Of a DNA stretch of 64,000 nt, positions 50,321 through 61,100 are shown piece after piece. Location: the NCBI GenBank assembly GCA_963277665.1, contig OY728147.1, positions 1,259,959,424 to 1,260,023,423 of the forward strand, read 5' to 3'. Made by a program: the position numbers and the translations under genes. The notes below the pieces were generated by a model. The model was not told the origin of the DNA. It searched no databases and worked only from the letters and a program-made list of their open reading frames with translations. The stretch is from Viscum album (Eukaryota > Streptophyta > Magnoliopsida > Santalales > Viscaceae). Numbering within the stretch: position 1 is the stretch's first letter; each line of letters opens with the position of its first letter.

Positions 50321-52030
50321 TTATATATTACCCTCCACTACCTCAAGTTCAACATCATCCCTCACAATGGGACAATTTGTGTCATCAAATGCAATATTTT
50401 TGCTAACACCGATGGGGGCGTCAATGGTGACAATTTCATCCCCAGCATTATGAAAAATATGTCTTGGGATTACTTCATTAATGACACCGTAATCAGGGTT
50501 CAGATGATCTTTCACATAAAACACTTGTTTTGCCATTGATGCCAAAATGTATGGTTCATCGGTATGCAGGAATCGACTCATGTCAATAACTCTAAATCCG
50601 CAATCATCAATAAATGTACCATGGCGCGTCATTGAATCAAACCATTTACATTTCATCATAGTGACTCGACCTCGAGAGTAGTAATCCAATAACAATATTT
50701 TCTCAACCAGTCCATAATAATACACATCTTCATATCGAGGTCGACTATCAGATGCACTGGCATAACAATCCGTTCTAACAATTAACATAACGCCATCATG
50801 CTGTGTTCTCATTTTCACCGCTTTATCAGTTGTAACAAATTTGTATCCATTGATTATTAAAGATTTGCAGTCACGAACCAAAGAATTGGGACCAAAAGCC
50901 AACGTTCTTAATTCTTGAGAAATGAAGTCAGCAGGTAAACTCAAGAAAGTGAAAGGTTTTTTCATACACATCCACGGAGGAAGATTATAAACATGAATAA
51001 AAACCGGCCACGTTCTATGAGTAGTAAGCATCTGACCAAACGGATTAAAACCATCACATGATAGGCCCAATCTGACATTACGCACCTCAGCTGCAAAATC
51101 AGGATGTTGTACGTCAAATGTCCGCCATGCTAATCCATCTGCTGGATGGACCAGCTCATCATTTCCTTTAATTCTCTCAACATCGTGCCATCGCATATTG
51201 GATGAGATTTCTGGAGACATGAATAGATTTTGAAGTCTGGGAATCAATGGAAAGTGCCACATGACTTTCTGTGGCACACGAGACGGTGTTCCATCTGCAT
51301 TTGTCTTCCATCGAGATGTACCACAGTCTTTACAGTCATTACGGTCAGCTGTTTCCTCCAAAAATAAACTGCAATCTTTCGGACAAGCATGGACTTTATT
51401 AGTAGCAAATCCAAGCTGCTTAATTAACTTCCATGCCATGTAATGATTTGAGGGAATATCTGCACCATCAGGAAGAAAGTCCTTCAAAAATGTAAGAATA
51501 TAATCAATGGCAGTATTAGAAATCCCATACATAGTTTTCCCATGATATAACCGCATTAAAAATTCCAACTTGGTCATTCTAGTACATTCTTGATATACTG
51601 GAGTTCTGGCATCATCCAATAAATTTTTCACTATGTCAACATCATCATTTTCAGCATTTTCCTCATGTGTACTGATATCATTGTCTTCTTGCACCGGCAT
51701 GCTATCTCTCTCGGAATGATGCACATATGGAAACCGATCAAATATCAAATTCTCCATGTCACTTCGTTCATTTCGTTTATGAACAGTCGAAGATTGACTC
51801 GTCTCTCCATGGTGAAACCAAACATTATAGTTTGCTTGAAATCCAAATTTAGTTAAATGGTAACTAACTTCTTCTCGTCTTAACCATGGTCTTCCAACAC
51901 AATTATAGCAGGGACACTGTATACAACCTCCATCTGACGCATTGCTAAATGCAAAATCTAAAAAATTCTCCAAATTATTTTGAAACTTGGTTGAAATCCG
52001 ATCGGTACGATTCATCCAGCTTCTATCCAT
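50321..52030 (-). CDS. TNP2-derived protein lacking the transposase core (TAD + Transposase_21 N-part + DUF4216), 569 aa
   Basis: This is the longest plausible open frame in the window. Residues 1-75 match the transposase-associated domain of CACTA TNP2 proteins (MDRSWMNRTDR; C36-C40-C43 with FHHGE at 72-76). Residues 135-365 match the start of the Transposase_21 family: KLEFLMRLYH, a Cys cluster at 216-236 (CPKDC, CKDCG), WHFPLIPRL, HPADGLAW, DGFNPFG and WPVFIHVYNLPPWMCMK. At about residue 365 (near 50,935) the reading passes straight into the DUF4216 region (LAFGPN, INGYKF, YYYGLVEKILLLDYY, CKWFD, EPYILASMAKQVFYVKD). The usual RNase H-like core and DUF4218 region between them are absent, without a frameshift. 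It should bind DNA or partners but not cut. Whether the protein is made is unknown. Confidence 0.88.
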   Translation of the reverse strand: MDRSWMNRTDRISTKFQNNLENFLDFAFSNASDGGCIQCPCYNCVGRPWLRREEVSYHLTKFGFQANYNVWFHHGETSQSSTVHKRNERSDMENLIFDRFPYVHHSERDSMPVQEDNDISTHEENAENDDVDIVKNLLDDARTPVYQECTRMTKLEFLMRLYHGKTMYGISNTAIDYILTFLKDFLPDGADIPSNHYMAWKLIKQLGFATNKVHACPKDCSLFLEETADRNDCKDCGTSRWKTNADGTPSRVPQKVMWHFPLIPRLQNLFMSPEISSNMRWHDVERIKGNDELVHPADGLAWRTFDVQHPDFAAEVRNVRLGLSCDGFNPFGQMLTTHRTWPVFIHVYNLPPWMCMKKPFTFLSLPADFISQELRTLAFGPNSLVRDCKSLIINGYKFVTTDKAVKMRTQHDGVMLIVRTDCYASASDSRPRYEDVYYYGLVEKILLLDYYSRGRVTMMKCKWFDSMTRHGTFIDDCGFRVIDMSRFLHTDEPYILASMAKQVFYVKDHLNPDYGVINEVIPRHIFHNAGDEIVTIDAPIGVSKNIAFDDTNCPIVRDDVELEVVEGNI

Positions 52031-52276
52031 TCTATAACAAGAAAAAAAAAATTATCATTCAATCAACAATGTAAATCATATTTAAAAAAATAATTACAAT
52101 CAATTTTATTATTAAATCAATCAAAGCATATTAGTAGCTAGCAAAACATATTTAATGACAAGTATTTAATGACAAGAGGAGTTCATGATTGAATAAGTAG
52201 GGAAAAAGAGAAAAAGGTCTTCCTTGAGATGTAAACTAAAGAAAAAAGTTAAAAAAGACACTCCACATGGAAAGTA

Positions 52277-52684
52277 GTGCAGGGGGGAGGGAGAGGGTTG
52301 GTTGGTGCAGCAGGGAAAGGGGGAGGGGCCAGTGCAGCAGGGAAAGTGGGAGGGGGAGGGGCTGGTGGTGGGGCTGGGGAAGCATGGGGTAAGGGGCTGG
52401 TGGGGGTGCAGTGTGGGGGGGGGGGCTGATGTAAGGGAAGGGGGGGAGGGGGAGGGGCTGGCTGGTGTAGTGGGGGGGGGGGTAGGTGCTGGTGGGGGGG
52501 ATGGGCTGGTGCATGGTAGGGGGAGGGGCTGGTGCAAGATGGGGGAGGGGGAGGGGTTGGTGCAGGGGGAGGGGATGTTGCAGCAGGGGGTTAAGGGAGG
52601 GGCTGGTGCAAGGGAAGGGGGAGGGGGAGGGACTGGTGCAGTAGAGGGAGGGGGAGAGGTTGTGTAGGGCAGGGGGGCTGGTGA
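52277..52684. repeat. G-rich minisatellite 3 (GGGGAGGGGCTGGTGCA units)
   Basis: Irregular units contain GGGGAGGGGCTGG and TGGTGCAG. The G runs are on the + strand, opposite to minisatellites 1 and 2, so transcripts of the element would be C-rich here and G-rich there. It lies upstream of the TNP2-derived ORF. ORFs across it (52,166-52,537, 52,236-52,796, 52,302-52,667) are by-products. Confidence 0.93.
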
Positions 52685-55217
52685 GTCTCCCCATACGATA
52701 GAGGTTTTTGACTTGTAGTGAGGGTCTCGAGAGGTGATAGTGGGGACTATACCCTCTTATCACATATACACAGTGGTAAAATTGAATAAATAACAATCAA
52801 CAATGAAAGAGGTAGTAAATAAATGACAAAGCAGCATAAGATAAATATTATTATAACTGAATTAAAGTGGTCAATGGTAGTTTAAACAACAGATGAATGC
52901 ATGACATGGTAATGATACATATCTAAAAGTAGTAAACATTACATAATTATTTTCAATAAAATAAAAAAATAATAAAGTCACATCAAAACCCCATGGGTGA
53001 TCTCCTTGAGCATCCCGAGATCCAACTCAGTCCTTTTCTCCTAACTCTAGTTACAAGCATACATTGAAAAGCAAGGTCCAAGGTCCTGAGAAAATGAAAG
53101 TATACTCGAGTATCCCAATGTAATAGCGGCCTAAGTAGGGTGTGAGATATAAATAATAATAGGATGGAACCACTGATGTCCAACCCAATCTAGATAGTGC
53201 AGTATAAAATATATAGTTCACTGGTATATAGAATAATAATAGAGAGATAAATAAACATCACCCGTACAGGTTCCTATGGGACACATAGCAGTTATACCTT
53301 CTTTAGCCTTTGACTGGTGTCAGAATGTGTAACCATTTCATTAATCAATTTTATCCAGTTTAAATATAATTTATATGAGAAAGATATTGAGGTTCTAAGA
53401 TGTGACAAGAAAACATGTAATGATATTTAATAATGAAGTTCCAAGGTTATAACCAAGGAAACATAGACCTCAAGTGTCAACAAATTAGTAATAACTATAG
53501 CCTCACATGGGGTAAGAGTGTAATCCAAGGATAACAGTCCAACTAATTCCACAATAAGAGGACTATCTAGTCTAAGAAGTTCATCCAAGGTAAAATGGGT
53601 CTAAGAAAAGATTGGGCTAGGATTTAACCATGGAACCTACTTGTCAATTCTGGAACCAAGGAGTGTATCTAAGGAATCTTGTTGTAATACATGAGGGATT
53701 ATATGGTGTCATACCAGGCATCTAAAGTTAGACAAGGATTAGGTTCTATGTAGGTCTCAACCTAAGAAAGTTGTATCCTTGAATTCGGAATAGGGTCCTT
53801 GAGTGCTCAAGGCTTTCTCTCAAGTATCCAAGGTGAGCTTGAGTCAGGCCACACCTACTTTGATATTGAATTCATATAATATTCCATTTGGTTCAAGCCT
53901 TTCCTTTGATTAGTGTGACAAGGCCAAGTAGCATGAAACCCTTTAATCAAGTAATAATTAATCAATAAGTCAATTTTGTTCAACCCTAGCCTTTCATTAG
54001 TGTGACAAGGCCATGTAGCTTGAAACCACTCATTTAATCCATTTAAGGCATTTTCAATAATCAAGGTTCACTCTGGTACCTTCCATTAACATGGTAAGGG
54101 GTTCTATGAATACACAACATATTTTTCAATTACATCTAATACGGCTAATTCATGTACTTAGTATACTTTACAATTTCTATTTCACATTTAATTATTACAT
54201 TGAAGCACTTACATTAGGCGGGTTAAATGCTGTGCATACAGGGTAATTTCCATTCTGAAATTCAAAAGATAATTGAAGCCATTTAATATAGAAAATCATA
54301 CCCTTAGAAATTTAAATCTAAGGCTCACCGAATGGTGGCTCAAACATGTCAACATACTAAAATGAAAATTATGGGAAACAATTCTACATGGGTAATTCGA
54401 ATATAAAAACCGGTCAAAGAACTTAAACGGTTCCTTGGTTATTTAATCATTTAAAAAGGAAAACTTAGTTTTTTTAATTCCATTAGGGGTCATATATGAC
54501 ATAATTCAAACATAACATCAATTCATAAAGAAATATCAGTACAAAAAGACAATAAATCCTAAAAGTCTAATAATTGTTTTTTAACTTGAAGACAGCGCAC
54601 CTCCGTTGGAGGGGTTTTAATATATAAACATGATATTTCTTATGAAACAATCATTTATTACCTTTAACTCTTAAATCATGAAACATACTAAATTCAAGAT
54701 TAAGAGGAATTTAATCTAATGTATTCACTGCATTAACTAAAAACAAAGAGAAAGTGTAGTAAGAAACTAATTAATGCATTAATAAATTTGAGGAATTGGA
54801 AGGGTACCCTTCCTCAAAGAGGAACCAAGCCAACACCTGAAACTTGATAGATTTATAAACAACCACCCGGAACTGCTCAACATGTGTATGTACATACCTT
54901 CATATATACTATTTTAAGGCCAAAATAGTGCATCTTAGGATTATCAATGCTAAATTAATTTGGGGAAATATTCTCACTGGGTTTGATAATCAGGATATTT
55001 ATATCATTCATCTTTTAGTATTCCATCATAAAAAAATGAAATTGCTTAAAAAAATTTAGAATCAAACCACTCCATTAACCTATGAATGCATCAACTGCTA
55101 CCTTTGACTACAACACTAATTGATTATCAAGAGGTAATATGATGAAATTATGGGAAATCAACCAAGACTAAGAAATTACCAGGAAATCTGGGACTCCAGC
55201 ATAAAAAAAATCACTAC
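52685..55217. other. Unassigned 5' interior of inner CACTA element, possibly holding an LTR remnant
   Basis: No exon is recognised. Two copies of AGTGTGACAAGGCC occur 87 bases apart (53,912 and 53,999) in a longer imperfect repeat. Phrases such as CCATGGGTGATCTCC and TCACCCGTACAGGTTCCTATGGG look like gypsy LTR sequence in reverse orientation, so a solo LTR may be inserted, but I could not fix ends or a target duplication. Confidence 0.35.
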
Positions 55218-55550
55218 TGAGAAGGCCGGGAGGTCCAGGTCGTGAGCCAGGAGGCCGAGCCGGGAGTCGGGAGCCGGGAGTCGGGAGCCGGGAGCCGCGA
55301 ATCGGGAGCTGCGAGTCGGGAGCCGCGAGTCGGGAGCCGCGAGTCAGGAGCCGGGAGGCGGAGCCGGGAGTCGGAGCCCGTGGTTGGAGGCCGGGGAGGG
55401 GAGTCGGAGGCCGGGGAGGGGAGTCGGAGAGGAGAGGGGAGGGTCGGGAGTCAGTGGTCGGGGAGCGGCGTCGCGGCTTGGGGAGGTAGGGTAGAGCTCG
55501 ATGCGTCCCGGATTTGAGGAGAGATTGAGGAGAGATTGAGGAGGAGCCCG
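55218..55550. repeat. GC-rich short tandem repeats near the 5' end of the inner CACTA element
   Basis: Repeats of GGGAGTCGGGAGCCG type (8-20 bp, irregular) make a GC- and CpG-rich island in AT-rich DNA, ending about 140 bases inside the 5' terminus. Its place matches the GC-rich, methylatable control region at the 5' end of maize Spm. That function is inferred from position only. Confidence 0.75.
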
Positions 55551-55570
55551 ATACAAGGGCTCGAAAAAAA

Positions 55571-55689
55571 ATTTAATACCCACGGTTTTAATAAAACCGT
55601 GGGTATAAACAGCAAAAAAACATACTATCCCCACGGTTTAAAGAACCGTGGGAATAGGTGCGTGGGGATAGACCCCATTTCCAGTAGTG
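55571..55689. repeat. 5' terminus and subterminal palindromes of the inner CACTA element
   Basis: Two palindromes of the same family as the 3' cluster (TACCCACGGTTTTAATAAAACCGTGGGTA split by a short loop, and CCCCACGGTTTAAAGAACCGTGGG) precede the terminal ATTTCCAGTAGTG. Only two are present against about nine at the other end. Confidence 0.85.
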
Positions 55690-58012
55690 ATTCATACACA
55701 TCAAAAATGACTCATGGATCATTGTCTTCAAGTTTCAAAACAATCCGAACACGTTTGCTCGGTATTCTGTATGTCAGTAGTGTTGTTTTCCAAAGTTTAT
55801 CTCAATTTGAAACTGATATCAGAAACTTTTATCCATACCAGTCACACCGTGCGTCGGATTGAGGTGAGGCCGATTTGTTCACGTCACATGGGACTTGTGG
55901 ATCGTTTTCCTAAAGTATCAAAACAATCTGAATGCGTTTTCTTAGTTTTCCATATGTCAATAGTGTTGTTTTCCAAAGTTTATGTCATTTTCAAACTGAT
56001 ATCAGACACTTTTAGCCATATTGGTCACAACGTGCGTCAGATTGAGGTGTGGTTGATTCGTACACGTCACAAATGACTCATGAATAGTTTTCTTCAAGTT
56101 TCAAAACAATCCGAATGTGTTTTCTCGGTATTCCATATGTCAGTAGTGTTGTTTTCCAAAGTTTATCTCAATTTGAAACTGATATTAGACACTTTTATCC
56201 ATACCGGTCACACTGTGCGTCAGATTGAGGTGCGGTTGATTCTTACACGTCACAAATTACTCGTGGATCGTTTTCCTAAAGTTTCAAAACAATCCGAATG
56301 CGTTTGCTACGTTTTCTGTATGTCAGTAGTGTTGTTTTCTAAAGTTTATGTCATTTTCAAACTGATATCAAACACTTTTAGCCATACCGGTCACACTGTG
56401 CATTGGATTGAGGTGCGATCAATTATTACACGTCAAAAATGACTCATGGATCGTTGTCTTGAAGTTTCAAAACAATCTGAACGCGTTTTCTCAGTATTCC
56501 GTATGTCCGTAGTGTTGTTTTCCAAAGTTTATCTCAATTTGAAACTGATATCAGACACTTTTATCCTTACTGGTCACATCGTGGATCGGATTGAGGTTTG
56601 GTCGATTCGTAAATGTCAAAAATGACTCGTGGATCATTCTCATAAAGTATAAAAACAATCCGAATGAGTTTTCTCGGTTTTCTGTATGTCAGTAGTGTTG
56701 TTTTCTAAAGTTTATCTCAATTTGAAACTGATATCAGACACTTTTAGCCATACCGGTCACACCGTGCGTCGGATTGAGGTGAGGTCGATTTGTACATGTC
56801 AAAAATGACTCATGGATCATTGTCTTCAAGTTTCAAAACAATCCGAAAGCGTTTTCTCGGTATTCCGTATGTCATTAGTGTTGTTTTCCAAAGTTTATCT
56901 CAATTTGAAACTGACATCAGACACTTTTAGCCATACCGGTCACACCGTGCGTCGGATTGAGGTGCGGTCAATTTTTACATGTCACAAATGACTCGTGGAT
57001 CGTTTTCCTAAAGTATCAAAACAATCTGAATGCGTTTTCTCAGTTTTCCGTATGTCAGTAGTGTTGTTTTCTAAAGTTTATGTCATTTTCAAACTGATAT
57101 CAGACACTTTTAGCCATACCGGTCCCACCGTGCATTAGATTGAGGTGCAGTTGATTCATACACGTCACAAATGACTTATGGATTGTTGTCTTCAAGTTTC
57201 AAAACAATCCAAACGTGTTTTCTTGGTATTCCGTATGTCAGTAGTGTTGTTTTTCCAAAGTTTATCTCAATTTGAAACTGATATCAGACACTTTTATCCA
57301 TATCGGTCACACCGTGCATTGGATTGAGGTGCTGTCAATTTGTACATGTCACAAATTACTTGTGGATCGTTTTCCTAAAGTATCAAAACAATCTGAATGC
57401 GTTTGCTCAGTTTTCCGTATGTCAATAGTGTTGTTTTCTAAAGTTTATCTCAATTTGAAACTGATATCAGAAAATTTTATCCATACCGGTCACACCGTGC
57501 ATCGGATTAAGGTGCGTTCGATTCGTACACGTCAAAAATGACTCATGGATCGTTGTCCTGAGGTATCAAAACAATCCGAATGCGTTTTCTCAGTATTCCT
57601 TATGTCAGTAGTGTTGTTTTCTAAAGTTTATGTCATTTTCAAACTGATATCAGACACTTTTAGCCATATCATTCACACCGTGCTTCGGATTGAGGTTCCG
57701 TCAATTCTTACACATTAAAAATGACTCATGGATCGTTTTCCTAAAGTTTCAAAACAATACGAACGTGTTTGCTCGGTATTCCGTATGTCATTAGTGTTGT
57801 TTTCGAAAGTTTATCTCAATTTGAAACTGATATCAGACACTTTTAGCCATACCGGTCACACCATGCGTCGGATTGAGGTGCGGTCACTTCGTACACGTCA
57901 AAAATGACTCATGGATCATTTTCCTAAAGTTTCAAAACAATCCGAATGCGTTTTCTCGGTATTACGTATATCAGTAGTGTTGTTTTCTAAAGTTTATGTC
58001 ATTTTCAAACTG
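55690..58012. repeat. 183-bp satellite array, part B (about 12.7 copies)
   Basis: The anchor recurs at 55,772, 55,955, 56,138, 56,321, 56,504, 56,687, 56,870, 57,053, 57,236, 57,420, 57,603, 57,786 and 57,969. All steps are 183 bases except one of 184, caused by an extra T near 57,250. Two unit types alternate irregularly: TATCTCAATTTGAAACTG and TATGTCATTTTCAAACTG. The array stops abruptly after TCAAACTGAGTAG at about 58,012, 125 bases from the stop codon of the Ulp1-like gene. Confidence 0.96.
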
Positions 58013-58136
58013 AGTAGTAGGAATTCACTAATCTAAGGATATGAAACATAAGAAAGGGAGATCATAGATGCTCAATAAGTGTAAAGGGAGATATCAGTGA
58101 ACATATAAAGATAAAATAAGTATTAGGAATTCACCT

Positions 58137-61100
58137 TCATTGTCCTATTTGTTTATATTCTTCCATCAGGTACGCTGCCCATTCGTTTCTAAAGACATTT
58201 ATATCATCTTCTGAATAGGAGTTTTTGCGACAGTCATAGTAGTACTGAAAAAATATAAATACAAAAAGGATTAATAATTATTTTAAATAAATTAGTAATT
58301 ATTTTCAAAAATACCTCTTCAGGGATTCTAGTTTGTTCATGAAATATGTTCTCTTTCATAAATTTACAAACATAATAACCACAATCCTTGTCGTTTGTTT
58401 GTTTTGGAAACTGCAGAAAGATCGAGAAAAATAAGTAATTTGTTTTTATATGTATTTGGATAGTGAAATATAATTATATATACCCAGATACTTCTCCATT
58501 TGTAGATCTTGTGGGAATTGTCTTCCTTATTCCCTGGATTCATTCCAGCCTTTAGACGATATTCATACACCGCCCTATCATAACAAAATCCTCATTAAAT
58601 GATAATATAAATTATATAACTAGATATTTAGTTTTAAAATGTTGGATCTTGTGTATTAAAAATTTAAAATCTCCATCATGTTTGGTCGGTTAGTTGGATA
58701 TCCATGCAGTGAATCCAGAAAATAAATCTTTGGAGTATCCAAATTGACTATAATGAGCATCCAATGTTCCCTAAAAACACAAAAAGAAATAAGTACTGAT
58801 AGAAATGAAAATATAATTGATATGATTAAAAATTAGAGTTTTACCCCTGCAACGTTGGTATTAAAAAGAGTATGTCAGTCATAATTATTCTTTGAAACAT
58901 TCTGAGCAGATTTGACATTAATTTAGCCTGAAAATTAGAATCTATTTTTTCTCGTTGCATAGAAATGGTGTGAGGACTAACGAGTCCAAATTTGTATTCA
59001 TGGGAAAATCCCTTCAATTGTTTTTCATATATACACCTGTGAAAAATATGAGATGTTTTTAGCCATAATTATCAAATTATATCAGCTTCTGTAAAATCAA
59101 ATCATGAAAACATACCTCATGTATACATTTATAACTGAGGCGCCTAGCCAGTCGTATGTGATGATCTCAGAAACAACGTCTGCACTAACGAAATCTAATG
59201 TTTCCTCTCCGTACATATCTTTTTAACAAAAAATTGTATGACTCTTGCGTCTTTCATTTTCGTATCCACATGAGCTTGCAATGATATTAAATGTGGATAT
59301 AGAACGGGCGGGGTGAATGCGCTCTCAGTAGATCGTTTTGATCGGTTGGTTGATCCAATGTTGGATCCTCTCTTTCGTTTTAGCTTCTCCATTTTTTCCT
59401 TCTATAATAACATTCATCGGTTCATCTATTTTATAATTTAATGTTAAATGTTCTTCTTGAAAAATGAATTGGAAATGAATACCTCCTGGTCGACATGTTT
59501 TTCTTCAAGATTTGACGGCCATGCAATGAATGTTCCAACAGCTTTTTCCACCGTATGAATGTCGTCATCATCATTTGGCATGGGTAGCTCGGTGCTCGGC
59601 TCATGAGCTACGTTAATCGACACTTTGACATGTCTAGTTGGAAGTGGTCTGGAGTGTAGCGTGTCATTTTGTATATTGAACACCGTAGCCCTCTCTACAA
59701 GGCAATGGGTGGGAGTTGACAGATATAAATCACATTCATTTTCACCCTGTAGAATATCATTACATGAAAGGTATCGATGTCTATGTGATTCAAATTTCAC
59801 AAAAATGAATATTAGAACATTGATTACCTTGGTTAAGTCAGGTCTTTGAGGGGAATGGATCGCCTTAAAGCTGGTGAGGGGTGGATCTTCTCGCGCGAGT
59901 TGTTCTTGAGTTTTTTGTTCTCTTCGCCTCTCCTCCATCAAACTCTTTAGCATCTCTCCCTAAGTTCGGAATAGTTCTTCAAGGGTAGCTACTCTATCTC
60001 TCATTACATGAAATTATTTAGTTTGTTCATCCTCTTGTTTTTTTTCTGAAAATATGCCTGGGGTGACACCCCAAAACCCACACCTCTGACGCGGCCATAC
60101 TGTTCTAGCTGTTACAAGGATGTTGAAAGTATTTCTGCATCCGGTGTGGGTGTTGTTGATTCCTGTGACTATGCCAAATATATAATATGGAAAAATAAGT
60201 AATCATAATTATTTAATAGTGATTTAAAGCAAAACAAGTTTATATTATGTCATACTTACACATGTTTCCCACACTTTTTGTGTGTTTTCATCTATCAGTT
60301 TCCCATCTTTATTAACACGAGCCTCCTTCCATAGCACATGGCATGGAATGGAAGTGACTTGAGATTTTGCTTCATAAATCTGCATATAAACAGAGAAACA
60401 TGGTTATAGTGTTGTTTTATGTCACATAAAATTATTACAGTACTTTTAAAATATGTACCAATTGTTTTTCAATTGAAGCGTACCCCAGCCTTGCTTTACA
60501 GTAGGGGTACGCTGGTTTTGCTGCCCGTTCTTTATTTTCAGCACTCAGTTGCTGTTTCATAAATAAAAATCTGTCAATCAACGTGATGAATACAAGAAAC
60601 ATTACACAACTTTTAACCAAACACAATGTACCTGAAAATTCTATTCCGCACGACGGTTGCAAAACGCATCCCACGTTCCTTGGGATATCAAGTGTGCATA
60701 AAGAGGAGGCGGGTCGGCTTGATTTTCCCTTCGGCATCTTTCAGATGATGTTTTGTTAAAATGGTACAAAAGCCTCTATGAATCCTTCTTTCTAGTATTA
60801 AAACATATTCTTTGTGCGAAAAATCTACTATAAATGCACTCTGCAAGAGATGATGAAGGGTTAGTCAATATTTCAGTATTTTATTTTAATCAATTAAATA
60901 GATGATATCATAATGTTATCGTAATATCTTCCCACATTAATGTTTTCAACCCGCTGACAACATGGTGCCATGACTCTACATCAATCGGCATGCGTTGTCG
61001 AGTGACAATTCCAATTTAGATACTAAACATGGCTTTGTTGGGGTTTACATGCTGGCCTAGTTTATTCCATCCCACCTCATATTTGATGCCTTTTGCTTTT

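Larger units (their letters stand above)
43277..55689 (-). mobile_element. Inner CACTA (En/Spm) transposon, complete, 12,413 bp
   Basis: The left terminus CACTACTGGAAAT at 43,277 is the exact inverse of ATTTCCAGTAGTG ending at 55,689. Both sides are flanked by ATT (43,274-43,276 and 55,690-55,692), the 3-bp duplication expected for CACTA. Removing the element and one ATT restores the 183-bp satellite spacing exactly. Genes are on the minus strand, so the 5' end is at 55,689. Order from 5': two palindromes, GC-rich repeats, untranslated or unknown DNA, a G-rich minisatellite, the TNP2-derived ORF, the TNPA-like gene, two C-rich minisatellites, unknown DNA, and a dense palindrome cluster at the 3' end. 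Because TNP2 lacks its catalytic core the element is probably mobilised only in trans. Confidence 0.93.

Noticed and set aside
52166..52796. Proline/serine-rich ORFs on - and glycine-rich ORF on +
   Set aside because: By-products of G-rich minisatellite 3.
55714..57541. Repeated about 120-codon ORFs with the same sequence (SKQSECVFSVF, VVLFSKVY)
   Set aside because: The 183-bp unit is a multiple of three, so one frame of the satellite stays open across units; each ORF ends at the same TGA of the unit. No reason to think it is translated.
42318..58012. CRISPR-like array
   Set aside because: The repeats are contiguous 183-bp satellite units without unique spacers, in plant-type DNA.
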